NCBI RefSeq assembly: GCF_021134715.1
Contig: NC_060020.1
Span: 1,674,001-1,738,000, forward strand
Length of the DNA stretch: 64,000 bases
Direction of reading: 5' to 3'
Source of the DNA: Daphnia pulex
Taxonomy: Eukaryota; Arthropoda; Branchiopoda; Diplostraca; Daphniidae
Below are positions 49,388 to 60,817 of this stretch, piece by piece (the stretch's first letter is position 1; the number at the start of each line of letters is the position of its first letter). A program made the position numbers and the translations under genes. The notes below the pieces were generated by a model, which ran no database searches, was not told the DNA's origin, and saw only the letters and a program-made list of their open reading frames with translations.

Positions 49388-52331
49388 TCAAAATTTTACG
49401 ACTTGCTTCTTATTCCCTTGTTTTAATGCTTTTTTAATTGGTGCTTTTTCAACGACCACGTCTGTGATATCTGCATCAGCCGATTGCTTGCTATTCAGTA
49501 CACCAACAACAGCTTTTTTATTCATCTTTTCTGGTGCTTCATTATCATCTTGTGCTCGTTTAGCACCAGGACAGAGTTTAGCCAAGTGAGTTTTGTCACC
49601 ACATTTAAAGCATCCGCCACCATGTGGATAAATTCCTTTTGCGTTGCTAGGGCAAGTTCGAGTGAGATGACCAGTCTGATGGCAGATGAAGCAGTCCGCA
49701 TACGTGTACACATCTTCCTTGATGGAACAACTAAAAGAAAAATGTTGAATAAAATAAATGTTAGTTTACATAGAGATAATCCAGACTTACTCTCTAACGT
49801 TGTGAGTCGTGTCTCCGCATTTATAACATTTGTTGGGAGTCCTTCCTTTAGAAACAGGGCAGTCCCTTTGCATATGACCCTTTTGGCGACATCTAAGACA
49901 ACGAGTGTCTTTCAGGCGCCTCTGTATAGCTATCATTATCTATAATTTAACAAAAAATTATATAAGTAAACGCAAATTCGTATTAATTTAATTTCAACAA
50001 AAAACTTACCCTTGGCAATTCTCGCTCGATTTCTTCGTTCGTTTTACCACTGTCAACAAGTTTCTTGCGAACTTCAACGGATCGCTCTTCTTCGGAGATG
50101 GCGGCATAAGATTTCTTTTTGGGAGAACGGTCGACTTGTCTAGTACTGAGATGTTTCATCATGTCATGCACGACAGATTTGCTTAATCCTTCATTGGATT
50201 CTTTCTTAACCAATTGGGAATCACTGATTTCATTGTCATCTGTTTCAACTCCATTAGACTCGGCTGTTTTCACCCCTTTCTTCAGAGCTTTCTTTTGTGC
50301 CCACTTCAGTCTCTTAGCAAGAGCTTTCGCGGCTTTGGCGTCAACTGCCGAATCTTCGATCACAGTTTCCTTAACTTCTTTACTTTCTGTCTCTTCCTTT
50401 GGTGCTTGATTTTCCTTGGATTGAGCTGCTTTCTTTTTTTCCAACTTCTTGGATAAAGTTATGGCTTTTTTCTCATCAACTGGTATGTCTCCAGGTTGCT
50501 TTACGGATGCTTCATTTTCATTGGTTGAAGTTTTAGACGGCGTCCCAACCGGAGCAGGAGCATCCTTAATCTTAGCTGGAGTCTTAATAGGGGCAGCAGC
50601 AGCTCCCTTAGCTGGAGTCTTGACTGGAGCAGGAGCAGCTTCCTTAGCTGGAGTCTTGACTGGAGCAGGAGCAGCCTTAGCTGGAGTCTTGACTGGAGCA
50701 GGAGCAGCTTCCTTAGCTGGAGTCTTGACTGGAGCAGGAGCAGCCTTAGCTGGAGTCTTGACTGGAGCAGGAGCAGCTTCCTTAGCTGGAGTCTGGACTG
50801 GAACAGTTTCCTTAGCTGGAGTCTTGACTGGAGCAGGAGCAGCCTTAGCTGGAGTTTTGACTGGAGCAGGAGCAGCTTCCTTGGCTGGAGTTTTGACTGG
50901 AGCAGGAGCAGCTTCCTTAGCTGGAGTCTTGACTGGAGCAGGAGCAGCTTCCTTAGCTGGAGTCTTGACTGGAGCAGGAGAAGCTTCCTTAGCTGGAGTC
51001 TTGACTGGAGCAGCAGCTTGCTTGGCTGGAGTCTTGACTGGAGCAGCAGCTTGCTTGGCTGGAGTCTTGACTGGAGCAGCAACTTCCTTAGCTGGAGTCT
51101 TTACAGGAGCAGTAGTTTCCTTGGAAGGTGTTTTAACTGGAATAGCTTCTTTTGCTGGCGTTTTAGCAGAAGCATCTTCTCCTTTAACCTTAACTGGGGT
51201 TTTCGCTGGAATGTTAGCAATGTTCGCTGGGGACTTAATCGGAGAGGCGTTCGCCTGCTCTTTAGCTTTCTTCTTTGGAGTTTTTTCCGCTTGAGGGGAT
51301 TTGGTTAATTTTTCGGATACATCTTCGTCAACAACTTCCGCGGCAATTATCTTCTTAGGAGTAACCAATTTTTCGACAACCTTCTTTTCCTTCTGAGCAG
51401 GTTGTGGGGTTTTGGTAGCCTCAGTTTTTGCAACCTTGATGGGAGTTTTGGTAGTCTTCAAGATAGATTTGCCACTGACAGGTTTGTTAATGATTGACTG
51501 GAGCTCTGCTTTCAGTCTTTCTACTTGCTCTTGATCTGTTTCAGATAAATAAAAATGGAATGGAGTGAATTCTCTTTCAAAGTAGTCAAGAATTAACAAG
51601 CAAATTAGTACCTAGGTTTTCATCATCAGAGACAATGTCATCAGAATCATTGCCACCCATGTTGTCATCAGAATCCAAATCATCAGAATCCATATCCATT
51701 TCTTCATCTTCATCTTCGTCAAGTTCAAGTTTGAACTCCTTCTTTCCTTTAGTATTTTTTTGTGATTTCGGTGTTGTCTTGGCATTCAAATTTGTTCCTT
51801 TGACAGCTTTGGTAGGAGTAATCACCTTACTACTAGGTGTTCCAAGCAAAGCATTAGCTTCTACTTTCTTCTTTCTAGCAGACCTGGTTAGAACAGGGCT
51901 TGGTTGTGAAAGTTTTCCAGCTGTAAAATAAAGAAAAAGGAATAATTATTTAAATAATCACATATTAGCAGATATTAGCAAGAATGAACTGTACCTTGTG
52001 GAGTGTTAGCATTTTTAGGGGTTTCCATTGCTTTTTGCTTGAGTGGTGTCTTCTTGGCTTTCTTAGCAGATGTTGTGGCCACCAGTGGTGATGTCTCGTG
52101 GACTGGGCTTTTAAGAACAGCGAGAGATTTAGGGGTTCCAGGCTCCAGCTTGACAACCTTTGGAGTTTTCTTTGGCGTTTTCTTCTCTTTTTTGGGGGTC
52201 GTAACGTCCTCATTCTCAATACTGTCCGCTGCGCGTTTCTTCGGGGATACCATTTCAGACCACGGTGTTGGATCTGCACTCACACGAGCATTACATGATT
52301 TAGAACCATTTGCTCTTGCGTAACGAGTCAT
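49388..52331 (-). CDS. ZCCHC9: ZCCHC9-like zinc-knuckle protein with long KTPAK repeat
   Basis: ZCCHC9 is a nucleolar CCHC zinc-knuckle protein family of uncertain role, linked to rRNA and snoRNA. The exons in transcript order are 52331-51995, 51920-51612, 51535-50010, 49939-49791 and 49730-49388, giving 887 residues. The start MTRYARANGSK resembles MTRWARV of human ZCCHC9. The C-terminus has four zinc knuckles (CLRCRQKGHMQRDC, CYKCGDTTHNVRDC, CFICHQTGHLTRTC, CFKCGDKTHLAKLC) and ends QVVKF, close to the human VVNF end. Between them lie an acidic Asp/Ser patch (about 185-215) and some twenty copies of an (A/P)-P-V-K-T-P-A-K-E-A unit, resembling the TPxK repeats of nucleolin or histone H1. Human ZCCHC9 has only 271 residues. 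Reading frame and splice phases hold throughout, so I take it as one gene. Confidence 0.88.
50570..51170 (-). repeat. Coding minisatellite (KTPAK units)
   Basis: Within exon 3 of the ZCCHC9-like gene, units of about 30-36 bp repeat some twenty times, each encoding V-K-T-P-A-K plus a variable Glu/Ala/Pro spacer. Unit length varies by whole codons, so the frame is kept. The opposite strand also shows a long open frame as a by-product of the repeat. Confidence 0.9.
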
Positions 52332-52643
52332 TATTGCGCTGACTGATTATCAACAACAAAACAGCGGTTTCGTAACGTCTCAGTGTATAAATAAAACTTG
52401 AATATTAATTAAAATCTTACCAAAATTTGCTGAGAATGTTCTGTGAAAGGAGGAAACACGTGGGTTACTAACAGACAGGAATAGCAATGGAGGAATGAAA
52501 AACGCGGTCTACAGTTTGTTGCCAGATTGCCTTTTTTTTTATAACAGTCGGTGGTTTCTACATATTTGGCAACCTTGGACTCTGACTTGGATATAAGCAA
52601 CCGGCCAACCGCAAGTCCGCAACCAAGTTTGAATCGGCGATTT

Positions 52644-53534
52644 CCAGTGTTCTGCCGAATAAAGTTCTTTCGAATAAAAAACGTATTTTGAATAAGAATA
52701 CGAATAAAATCTTATTCTTTATTTCGAATAAATTTTTATCCAATTTATTTTTATTCTTTATTCTCGAATAATTCTTAGCCTTATTTTATTCTTATTCTTT
52801 ATTCGATTATCCAAAATTTAAATGAAAAAAGCGAATAAAAAATAAAGTTTAAAATTTCATATTTCCGCTGGCCGTTGCTCTTTTGTTTGGAGTTATTTTT
52901 TCCGTTCAGCCATTGAAAATAGTCATGAGGCTCAATCAGCGTACAGCATCTTTAAAACGCTGTACGCTGATTGGCCATTTTGGACACAAATTTGATGGCC
53001 AACGCAGGATGTTAGACTGCTCCATTTTCGATAGGTGTGACTGTGAGTGTAAGACAGGTGTGAGCTGTTCAGATCAAATCAATCAATCAATCCACAAAAG
53101 AGTTTAATTTGATTCGGTCTTGTATCAATATTTTAATTTTTTCTGTTTGTTTCCATGAATCTGGATTCAGTGGTTTTTACTTTTGAAGTTGTTTGATTTG
53201 ATTGGACTGGTCACTGGTGATGTGTCAGATAAAAAAAGTAATCACTTGAACAAGGCTGCTTAATTATTTACTATTAATGTTTTTTTAATAATTTTTTGAT
53301 TCAAAAATCCAAATATCATCCTTAAATTTAGCAAATTATGAGCATTTCTTTTATTCGAAAATTTATTCGAAAATTTATTCAAATTTCGAATAAAAATAAA
53401 TTTTATTTTTATTTTTTATTCTTTATTCTTCATTTTTTATTTTTATTCTTTATTCTTATTCTTTATTCGATCCAACTTTCATTTTATTCATATTCATATT
53501 TAAATAAATTTTTACCTTATTCGGCAGAACACTG
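52644..53534. mobile_element. Non-autonomous hAT-type element with 8-bp target duplication
   Basis: The 891-bp element starts CAGTGTTCTGCCGAATAA and ends with its inverted copy. It is flanked on both sides by GCGATTTC (52636-52643 and 53535-53542), a perfect 8-bp target-site duplication, the hallmark of the hAT superfamily. Subterminal regions are arrays of TTCGAATAAA/TTATTC-like units in opposite orientation. The centre has a 15-bp-arm hairpin (52933-52947 with 52959-52973). No transposase is encoded, so it needs a partner element. The intact target duplication and matching ends suggest recent insertion. Confidence 0.9.
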
Positions 53535-53822
53535 GCGATTTCATTAAGTTAAAATGTCTTTTCTAGAGCAATTGAACTAAAATATTCTAGGGCGAAGACC
53601 GTATGTCATGATGAATAATTTACCAAACCATCAACATTCCAATAATCTAATTGTAATACAGGTATTGCGTATGATAAAAAAAAGTTGTATTTTGAACTAG
53701 ACATTCATCAAGAATGATCTTTTGGTTACACAGTTATGCAATACACATTTCTTTAAATAGACAATAAAACAACTGAAAAGTTGACAGCACAGGCTCTTTT
53801 TTTTGTTCGCAGTCTAAGTCAA

Positions 53823-56751
53823 TTAGTCGAGTGATATAACATCAGGTGGAGACTGCGATCGTCTATAATTATTTCTGCTGGGTGGAGTAGAGCTATTTGA
53901 TGGTTGATGCTGAGATGCAGCGCTCGGAAGCGGACGTCCATTTAGTCCATCCCCTAATATAGTGTGTAGTTCATTTGAAGCTATTAGGAATTAAAACATG
54001 ATGTTTGTGAGGAAATCTAAAATGATCATATTACATTAAAAAAGAAAATTACCATCATTAAACATACCTCCGTATGGATAGGACATGTAACTAGAATACG
54101 GTCCGTATGGATTTTGCCCGTTAGTTGTTGACGAACTGAATGGAAAGTAAGTAGGACTTCCATAACTGCTGCCGGCCATATAGCTATATGCGTGTGGACT
54201 GCTTACTCTGAAAAAAATTCAATTTGGTTCCCGTTTGCTTGGAAATTACATAGGCACTAGATTTGTCGAATGTGTTTTCATAATCACGTATTTAAAAAGT
54301 TGCAGATGTTTGCTTTTGAAGTTTGAAAGATAAAAATGAATACCTAGATGCCATTCATTCAAGTTGGCAATTGACAAGAATGAACCGGAAAACTTCATGC
54401 AAGTAAGCTGGAAAAAGTTATTGAGAAAGCCCACTACCAGAACAACAACAAAATTATTAGACGGCAAAAGTGTGAAAATGAGTAATAGTACATCAAACCA
54501 CAGGAAATCATGCTATAAATGTCAGACAATACGAAGGAAATTGCGAAAAAAAGATAAACGAAAACATAAAAGCAAAACAGAGAAGACGATTTTATTGAAA
54601 CCTGTAAAAAGAACTATTGGAGCGTAGAAATGAATCACAAAAACCATGTTTCTCAATCTCTAGATTAGCGAAGGAATGAATCACAACTTTATAATTATTG
54701 AATTGAAGGTGGACCAGCAAATATTGCGGATCAAACACAGATAAACTGAAATAGAAGCATGCCTTGCGAACGTTTCTGAAGCACAAGGACATAACAATTC
54801 TCTTCACATCAACATCTAAGCGATAAGAATAGCGAGTTATTGTTTATAATTTAAAGAGTATCATCATCCAAATCAATGCAAGGTGGGGAATAGACTAACC
54901 CTGACGCGGATTCAAAGCTTTGAGCTGGTCTAGCGGAGGTATTCGACGTAGAGGAACTCAAACTGCTGTTACTGCTGCCAGTTACCGTATTCACATTGCT
55001 GCTTAGGTTAACAGGTGCTAATAAAGAAATGAGTTAAACAAATCGTCTGGTAAAAAGTACAATCTCGAAATACCATTAGTAACAGTTGTGCTTTCGTCGG
55101 CGGAATCGGCGGGGCAACTAGACTGGCTGCCTGAGCTGCGTTGGCGACTAAGCATACGTTCCTTGATGCTCATTAAAGTATCACTGTCCTCTTCACTGTC
55201 ACTACTTAGTGTCAGGTCGACAACCATAGGAGCTTTTTTCTTGGGTGGTGGACCTTCACAAACTAGTTCCAAATCCCCTTCATCAATAGTCTCCACTTTT
55301 GGATTCGTTTGATTTGATGGCAATTCCTCGACAAAGTCCAGGTTAACAGAGCTATCTGCATTTGCATTTTCTATGAATTAATCATATAAAATTTAGTTAC
55401 TACTTGTACAACCTAAAAATGAAAAATTATAGTTACTCTTTGTTTCTTTTTTAGTTGTTACCACGGTCCACGTTCCATCTACGTTGAGCTGAACTTCCAT
55501 AATATCGACGGGAAGAAGAGGAGAGTTAAGTATGTCGGAGAAATAGCCATCAATTGCCAGTTGATCGTAGAGAATGGGTTTGTCACAGACAGGGCAAACC
55601 CAGGTGGGCTTTCGTTCGTTCATCTGAAGGAAAAGAGAAGCATCGAAACACTGAAGATGGGAGCAGGATGTTGCTCGGCAAGGCAGCTGCATTCGCATTT
55701 TCCCCAGCGGACACACAAGAGATACTTTGAGGGATGTTGTGGCAATTTCGGCATCGGCATCTTCCAGTTTATCTCTGATGAGACCGCGAGTATATTCGGC
55801 TGCCCTTACACCTTTAGTTCGTAATCGCTGAAGAAGATCAGTGGAGGCAAGACGCCGAACAACATAGACGGCCAAGACGTATCCTCTTCCTCCGATATCC
55901 GACGACCATGTGACATTGATTTGATTTGCCACAGTGGGCGATAGCCTACAAAGTGAAGTTATGTTTACAGGTCTGGGAGGTCGCTTCGGTTCTACCCCTG
56001 GTTTGTTGGTTGGAATAGGATTAGGCAAAGTCACAAGTTTGCCATTTACTTTGACTGACAAGTTGGATGGAAAGTTGTCTTCTTGTTCACAGGATGTCTC
56101 CAAAAGACAAAACCTCATCTGAATTTGATTTAAAAAGTCTATTTTGGAACCAGGTCTGGCATCTCGTGAACTTGCAATGTCTGTTGCTTGTTGAGGTGTA
56201 AGATGAAAGACAAAATTTGTGTCATGATATCTGGAATTACCAGTTGGTACCAAGCTGGAAGGTCGGAGCAGTTCTGCTATTGAATCAAAAAATGGTAATT
56301 TCTTCAGACGTACATCAGGATGAACAGGAAATGAAGGTTGTGAAGCACTAGCAGATATGGCTTGTTTCGAAGTGTAACCAGTTGAGTAAGGTGCACTACT
56401 CGTATGAATGTAAGGGTTTCTTCCTTGAAGAGCAGCTCTCTCCATATCTGAATAATTGCTGGATTTCGATGGGGACAGAGAAGAACTTGATCGTGTAGAG
56501 GCACCAATGTAAGGTGGTGTAGTTTCAGCAGCACTTTGTCCCATTGCCACTGTTTGCTGTTGAATAGAACGATACAGTTCACGTACTTTGGCGTTGATTG
56601 GAGACGATCTTAGTTTGATTAGTTCAAGAGCTCGCATCTGCAATTCCGTTTTTCGACCTGAACGACTACGGCCAGCAAAACTCAACAACATCGTTAATTC
56701 AGATACACGAAAGCTCATCACCATGTTTTTTAACACTTCGGTTTCTGACAT
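53823..56751 (-). CDS. PIAS: E3 SUMO ligase PIAS (Su(var)2-10-like)
   Basis: PIAS proteins are Siz/PIAS-family SUMO ligases acting on transcription and chromatin factors. The exons in transcript order are 56751-55437, 55370-55074, 55017-54900, 54207-54068 and 53980-53823, giving 675 residues. The SAP domain (about 8-45) has FRVSELTMLLSFAGRSRSGR. The PINIT region (about 130-290) has LPFFDSIAELLRPSSLVPT and LNQIQMRFCLLETSCEQED. The SP-RING (about 345-400) has VCPLGKMRMQLPCRATSCSH and WVCPVCDKPI. A SUMO-interacting motif with an acidic tail (VVDLTLSSDSEEDSD) follows, then a Ser-rich C-terminal region. The fourth intron (54208-54899) is the longest and contains no recognised gene. It is divergent from TYW3. 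Confidence 0.95.
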
Positions 56752-57227
56752 TCTCTTACTAAAATTGGGATTGCAACTAATAGATTCAAAGAAACTGTCT
56801 TAATCACAAAACATCTCCCTCATGAGTTCCATGCTCCACCACATGAAACACTTGAAACTTGTTATTTTCTAACAAGCCATCCGTGCCTCCGTGCCTGCTT
56901 TCTTGTAAAGAAATGTCTGCCGCCTGCCGGCCTTCAACTATTGGGGGGGGGGGGGGGGGATGGTTAACTTTGTAGTTAACGTTTTTATCTTGAATGGCGT
57001 TTTAATCGATACTTAGTACCCATGGTAAAATATATAAACACGAAGCCGGGACAGCAACTTATTATTATTTATTATACGGTACAACTCAACATTTAAAAAA
57101 ACGTGAATGTTTTAATAATTGGTGTAACTAATATTTTAAGTGTTGAATTGGCAGCAAGAATATTTCACTGTTCGTAACATCGGCTTTTGAAAGTAAACAA
57201 CTGTCACTCACTAAAAAATCAAGAGAA
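56752..57227. promoter_or_regulatory. Divergent upstream region PIAS/TYW3 with poly-G run
   Basis: This 476-bp region lies between two start codons. It contains an uninterrupted run of 17 G at 56943-56959, which could form a G-quadruplex or simply be a slippage-prone simple repeat. Its exact length is unreliable in most sequencing data. Confidence 0.5.
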
Positions 57228-58053
57228 ATGTCGACGAATAAGATATTCTCAAATCAAAAACAGGCTGCTTTCGCAGGACAAGATTTAAGCCGAAAAGGGT
57301 CTGTTGATGAACCAATCAAGGAATTAGTTGATTTTATCAATTCTTTGGAGAGTTACTTCACAACTAGTTCTTGCTCTGGAAGAATTGTTGTGTTAGCAGA
57401 TACCCCAGAAGAGGTAAAATAAATTTTTTATTCCACATTCTACCGATTGCTTTTATCGAAATTTAAACTTGGCCATAGGAACCATCTATTCAAAAGGATG
57501 GCTGCAAATGGGTACATGTCTCGCACATCAAATGTACTTGTGAAGAAATATTTACCAAACTTGATCCTTCAATTGGAGATCTTAGTTTTAAATTTGAGGC
57601 TTTTGTCCTGCATGTTCAGTGCAGAACACTTGATGATGCACAATTGATGGTACTGCATGTCCATATCACAATTTCCTAGTGACAAATACTGATTTTAACA
57701 TCCTTTTTTTTTTTTTTAACAGCTAAGCTGTGGAGTTCAAGCAGGATTCAGGAATTCTGGCATTTCTCTCAAGTCAAGGAAGAATTCAAATCAAGAATGG
57801 CCAAAAATCATTGTAGCCATTAGATCAACTCATGGCATTGAGGCTCCCCTATCAACAGGTGGCAAATTACTTGTTACCTCAGAGGTAATTAATTTGAGAA
57901 AACTTATAATGCAGTATGAAAATTTAGTAGGAAAATTATGTTTTACAGTATGTTGACCACATTGTTACTAAAGCTAACATGCTGATGGATGAGAACCTTA
58001 AAAGAATTACCAGATTTCATCAAAAACTTGTACAGCAAATTAAAGTGGAGTGA
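57228..58053 (+). CDS. TYW3: tRNA wybutosine-synthesizing protein 3
   Basis: TYW3 is the SAM-dependent methyltransferase that methylates N4 of yW-86 to yW-72 in wybutosine formation at position 37 of tRNA-Phe. The exons are 57228-57413, 57479-57649, 57723-57884 and 57949-58053, giving 207 residues (human 259). The family signature is clear: QDLSRKGSVDEPIKELVDFI, then YFTTSSCSGRIVVLAD. Further conserved pieces are KWVHVSHIKC, FKFEAFVLHVQCRTLDDAQ, GFRNSGISL and VAIRSTHGIEAPL. The C-terminal tail beyond the fold is shorter than in human. It is convergent with KRTCAP2, with only 46 bp between stops. Confidence 0.94.
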
Positions 58054-58099
58054 AATATACAAAGGGTTTAGAAAATGTATTTGATTATTGTGCACAGGT

Positions 58100-58684
58100 C
58101 TACTTCCTTTTCTTGGTAGCAAAAGTTTGAACAGTAGCACTTTGTCCATACATCTTTTGAGACAGTAGGTTTATGTGATACAAGTGGACTAGTGAAAGCA
58201 CCAAACTATAATGATAAAAACAAAATTACAGAAAATGGGAAGATGTAAATTTCAAGTTTTTGTAACTTTACCAAACAGTGGTGCATATACGATGAACCAT
58301 TCCAGATGCTGTTAATGCAATGCCTAAGCAAATAAGAACTTCAGGAAAAAGTTTCATCTGGAAACCCTTGCCAAAAAGAGTAGCTTCAAGGTTTCCAACA
58401 GCCTAAAATAATCAAAATGATGTACATTAATGGGGATACTTTGTCAAGTAAAATATGTATGAGTTACAGTCAATATGAAAGTAAATAGAACTGATCCCAA
58501 GAATCCACCAAAAAGTGTTAAGGGCTGAGATGTCACTAGCAAATGTTTATACATTTGCATCCCGGAAAAAACCAATAATGATAACACAGACGCCAAGAGA
58601 AAGGATTGGCTGCTCGAAATTGCTAGGTAAACAAAAATAATTAACTAAAAACTAAAATAGGCCCAATATTTCTTTCTCACCCAT
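58100..58684 (-). CDS. KRTCAP2: KRTCAP2, oligosaccharyltransferase subunit
   Basis: KRTCAP2 is a small membrane subunit of the STT3A-type oligosaccharyltransferase complex that couples N-glycosylation to the translocon. The exons in transcript order are 58684-58681, 58622-58468, 58402-58272 and 58205-58100, giving 131 residues (human 136). The first exon contributes ATG plus one base, and splicing gives [20 protein letters not shown]. Family motifs include [40 protein letters not shown] and [11 protein letters not shown]. Three to four hydrophobic segments span the protein, and it ends with a basic TKKRK tail, an ER-type dilysine-like end. Confidence 0.93.
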
Positions 58685-59111
58685 GCTTTTTTTTTTAGTG
58701 GCTAGTTTTGTTTAAGTTGTTGTACAGAGGAACCGGGAACACACGCTATCCTATCCTAGCCTATGTCTATACAATACGAATGACAGCTCACTGGTGGGCG
58801 GGGCTTATTACTTGTCAAATGTAACTATTCGAAAATTAAATACAAATTTTAATGTATAAATCTACATAAATTGATTGAAATTGAACTATAGGAAAGAAAG
58901 TATATTATTCCCGAATAATCCATTTAATGATTTAAAGTAAACGTAAATAAGTCAAATGATTAAATATCGATCATGTAAGTCACATCGATATTTCAACATT
59001 TCATGCCAACATGGAAAAAATTTCCGTTTGATTAATAAAAAATTTCAGTGAATGTGAGCTGTTTCGTTAGCGAACTTTGTAAATATTCCTGCATGGAAAT
59101 AATTTTAGAAC
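58685..59111. promoter_or_regulatory. Divergent upstream region KRTCAP2/LYSMD
   Basis: This 427-bp AT-rich region lies between two start codons, with no further feature recognised. Confidence 0.4.
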
Positions 59112-60095
59112 ATGACAAACCGACCTTACGGATATTCCCGGTTAATCAGCCATGAAGAAAATACGACCAGTCGAAAAGATTCAAGGTTTTTATTATTTGA
59201 CTTCTTAATTCAATGTTTATGAACTAATTTTTTAACCACTTTCTTGTCTGGATTATTGTTTCTAGCACTGATGATGACAATGATTCCCCATCCAGCACCA
59301 AGTTGAGGAGACTAAATGTTATTGACCAGAAAAGAGATCGCTGGCCTGGCTCAGCTTCCCACTTATCCCCCAGTCTTTCAGATATTCAGTGGGAATATAG
59401 AGAGCATTTAATCAAACCAAAGGAGACTCTGCAGGGGTTGGCTCTTCAATATCGCTGCACGGTATGAATCAAAACTTAACATTCAGCATTTTGAAATGTT
59501 GTATAATACTTTATTTATTATACTTCCATGTAGGTTTTTGACCTAAAACTAGCCAATAACATCCAGAAAGAGACAGAGTTCTTTGCTAGGAGAACCATAA
59601 AAATTCCTGTTCGTCAGCATTCTTCCCTGACAGAAAAACTCCCCAATGATAAAGCAGATACTCTTTCATTTGGAGATGCTGATACAGAGAATCTCAGTCC
59701 TTCAAACTCAATAGAATTTTTAAAACAAGTGGACCAAGACTTGCAAAGATTAAAAGAAAAGGCCAGAGTGTATGACATTGATAGTAACGATCATTCGACT
59801 TCGGCGTTTCCGGATGCAGATCGCCTGAGACGAACAGGTCGGCTGAACCGCACCGACTGCCAAGGAGACGATTGCGGACTTTCTTGGTCACACATCCTCG
59901 GTAAACACAACTTCAATGAATTTAAAATGACGATTCTGATTGTTTTACAAATTTCAAGGGATGGCACTATTGGTGCTACTAGCCTGCCCCCTCCTATATT
60001 TTCTCTATTTGGAATTGAATCTACATAAATCGACAAGAGCTTCTACTCACAACGAGACAATCGCTCCATTAATAAATGTTTCCATTGCCTTATAA
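59112..60095 (+). CDS. LYSMD3: LysM domain membrane protein (LYSMD3/4-like)
   Basis: This is an animal LysM and putative peptidoglycan-binding domain protein of the LYSMD3/4 type. LYSMD3 is a type II membrane protein of the Golgi and cell surface, reported to bind chitin. The exons are 59112-59185, 59266-59461, 59534-59900 and 59959-60095, giving 257 residues. The single LysM domain (about 72-112) reads ETLQGLALQYRCTVFDLKLA, then FFARRTIKIPVR. A helical stretch (FLKQVDQDLQRLKEKARVYD) matches the conserved post-LysM helix of the family. A single membrane segment (MALLVLLACPLLYFLYLEL) lies near residue 215 and is followed by a short outward tail. Choosing between LYSMD3 and LYSMD4 is not possible from this alone. 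Confidence 0.9.
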
Positions 60096-60817
60096 TGTGC
60101 CTGACTTGTCCAGATGATGTGTTTATACTCTTCTGTACATGATTTGTATCCATAATTGTTATAGAACGATACATAATTAAATGTATTAGGCGTCGCTACA
60201 CCTTTACTTCCATTTTGCTGTTCCGGAAACTTATTTATTTTCACGTATTTTTCGCGACTGAGATAATGTCGAATGCCGTCGTGTAAATGTTTAAAATTTA
60301 ATTCGTTATACTTATAACCTGGAATTTTTGTAAGTACACTTTGTATACTTTTATTTGCTTAACTTTGCATGACCCAGTAGCCTAAGGTCATTCACGCAGT
60401 TTCTTTTAGTTTGACTTCTCTGTCCTCGGAGCACGGAGCAGCTGCAAGACCTTAACGTTAACTGTTTTTGATCCGTGTTAGTCGCACACTTTGCGGGGTA
60501 AATATAGCGACAAGTTATTGCGGTAAGCGAGCGTACTGTTTCCTGTCAGCTTTATGCCAATTACCTTTACTTCCACATGGTCAAGCACCAATGGGAAGCA
60601 GTTGCGACAGCGGATTTTGTGATGACGAGGCACATGGTGCTAACTGCTGTGTATGTTGCACACAGGCTACTATTTAGCTATTGCATTTTTACTTGTGTGG
60701 TATCTCAGTTAGATTTAGTACGTTTGCCGTCTTTCGTCGTAAACGCTTCGTTCTCCTCCGTGTTTCAGTATAGTTTTGAATACCATTTCATTTAAAGATA
60801 TTTCCGCTTTGCTTAAC
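60096..60817. other. LYSMD 3' UTR and upstream region of the orphan ORF
   Basis: No coding evidence is seen. An AG boundary (TTTAAAG|ATATTT) about 25 bp before the next ATG could be the end of a leader intron. Confidence 0.35.

Noticed and set aside
50570-51170. Regularly spaced repeats that could suggest a CRISPR array
   Set aside because: The repeats are contiguous coding units without unique spacers, inside a eukaryotic exon.
50449-51294. Long open frame of about 281 codons on the plus strand, rich in GAGAASLAGVLT units
   Set aside because: It is the antisense reading of the KTPAK coding repeat. Repeated sequence with whole-codon units keeps more than one frame open. The sense strand fits the ZCCHC9-like gene with correct splicing.
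54364-54627. Lysine-rich 87-codon plus-strand frame inside a PIAS intron
   Set aside because: It has low-complexity basic composition, no family resemblance and no visible promoter or splice support. A nested gene is possible but unsupported.
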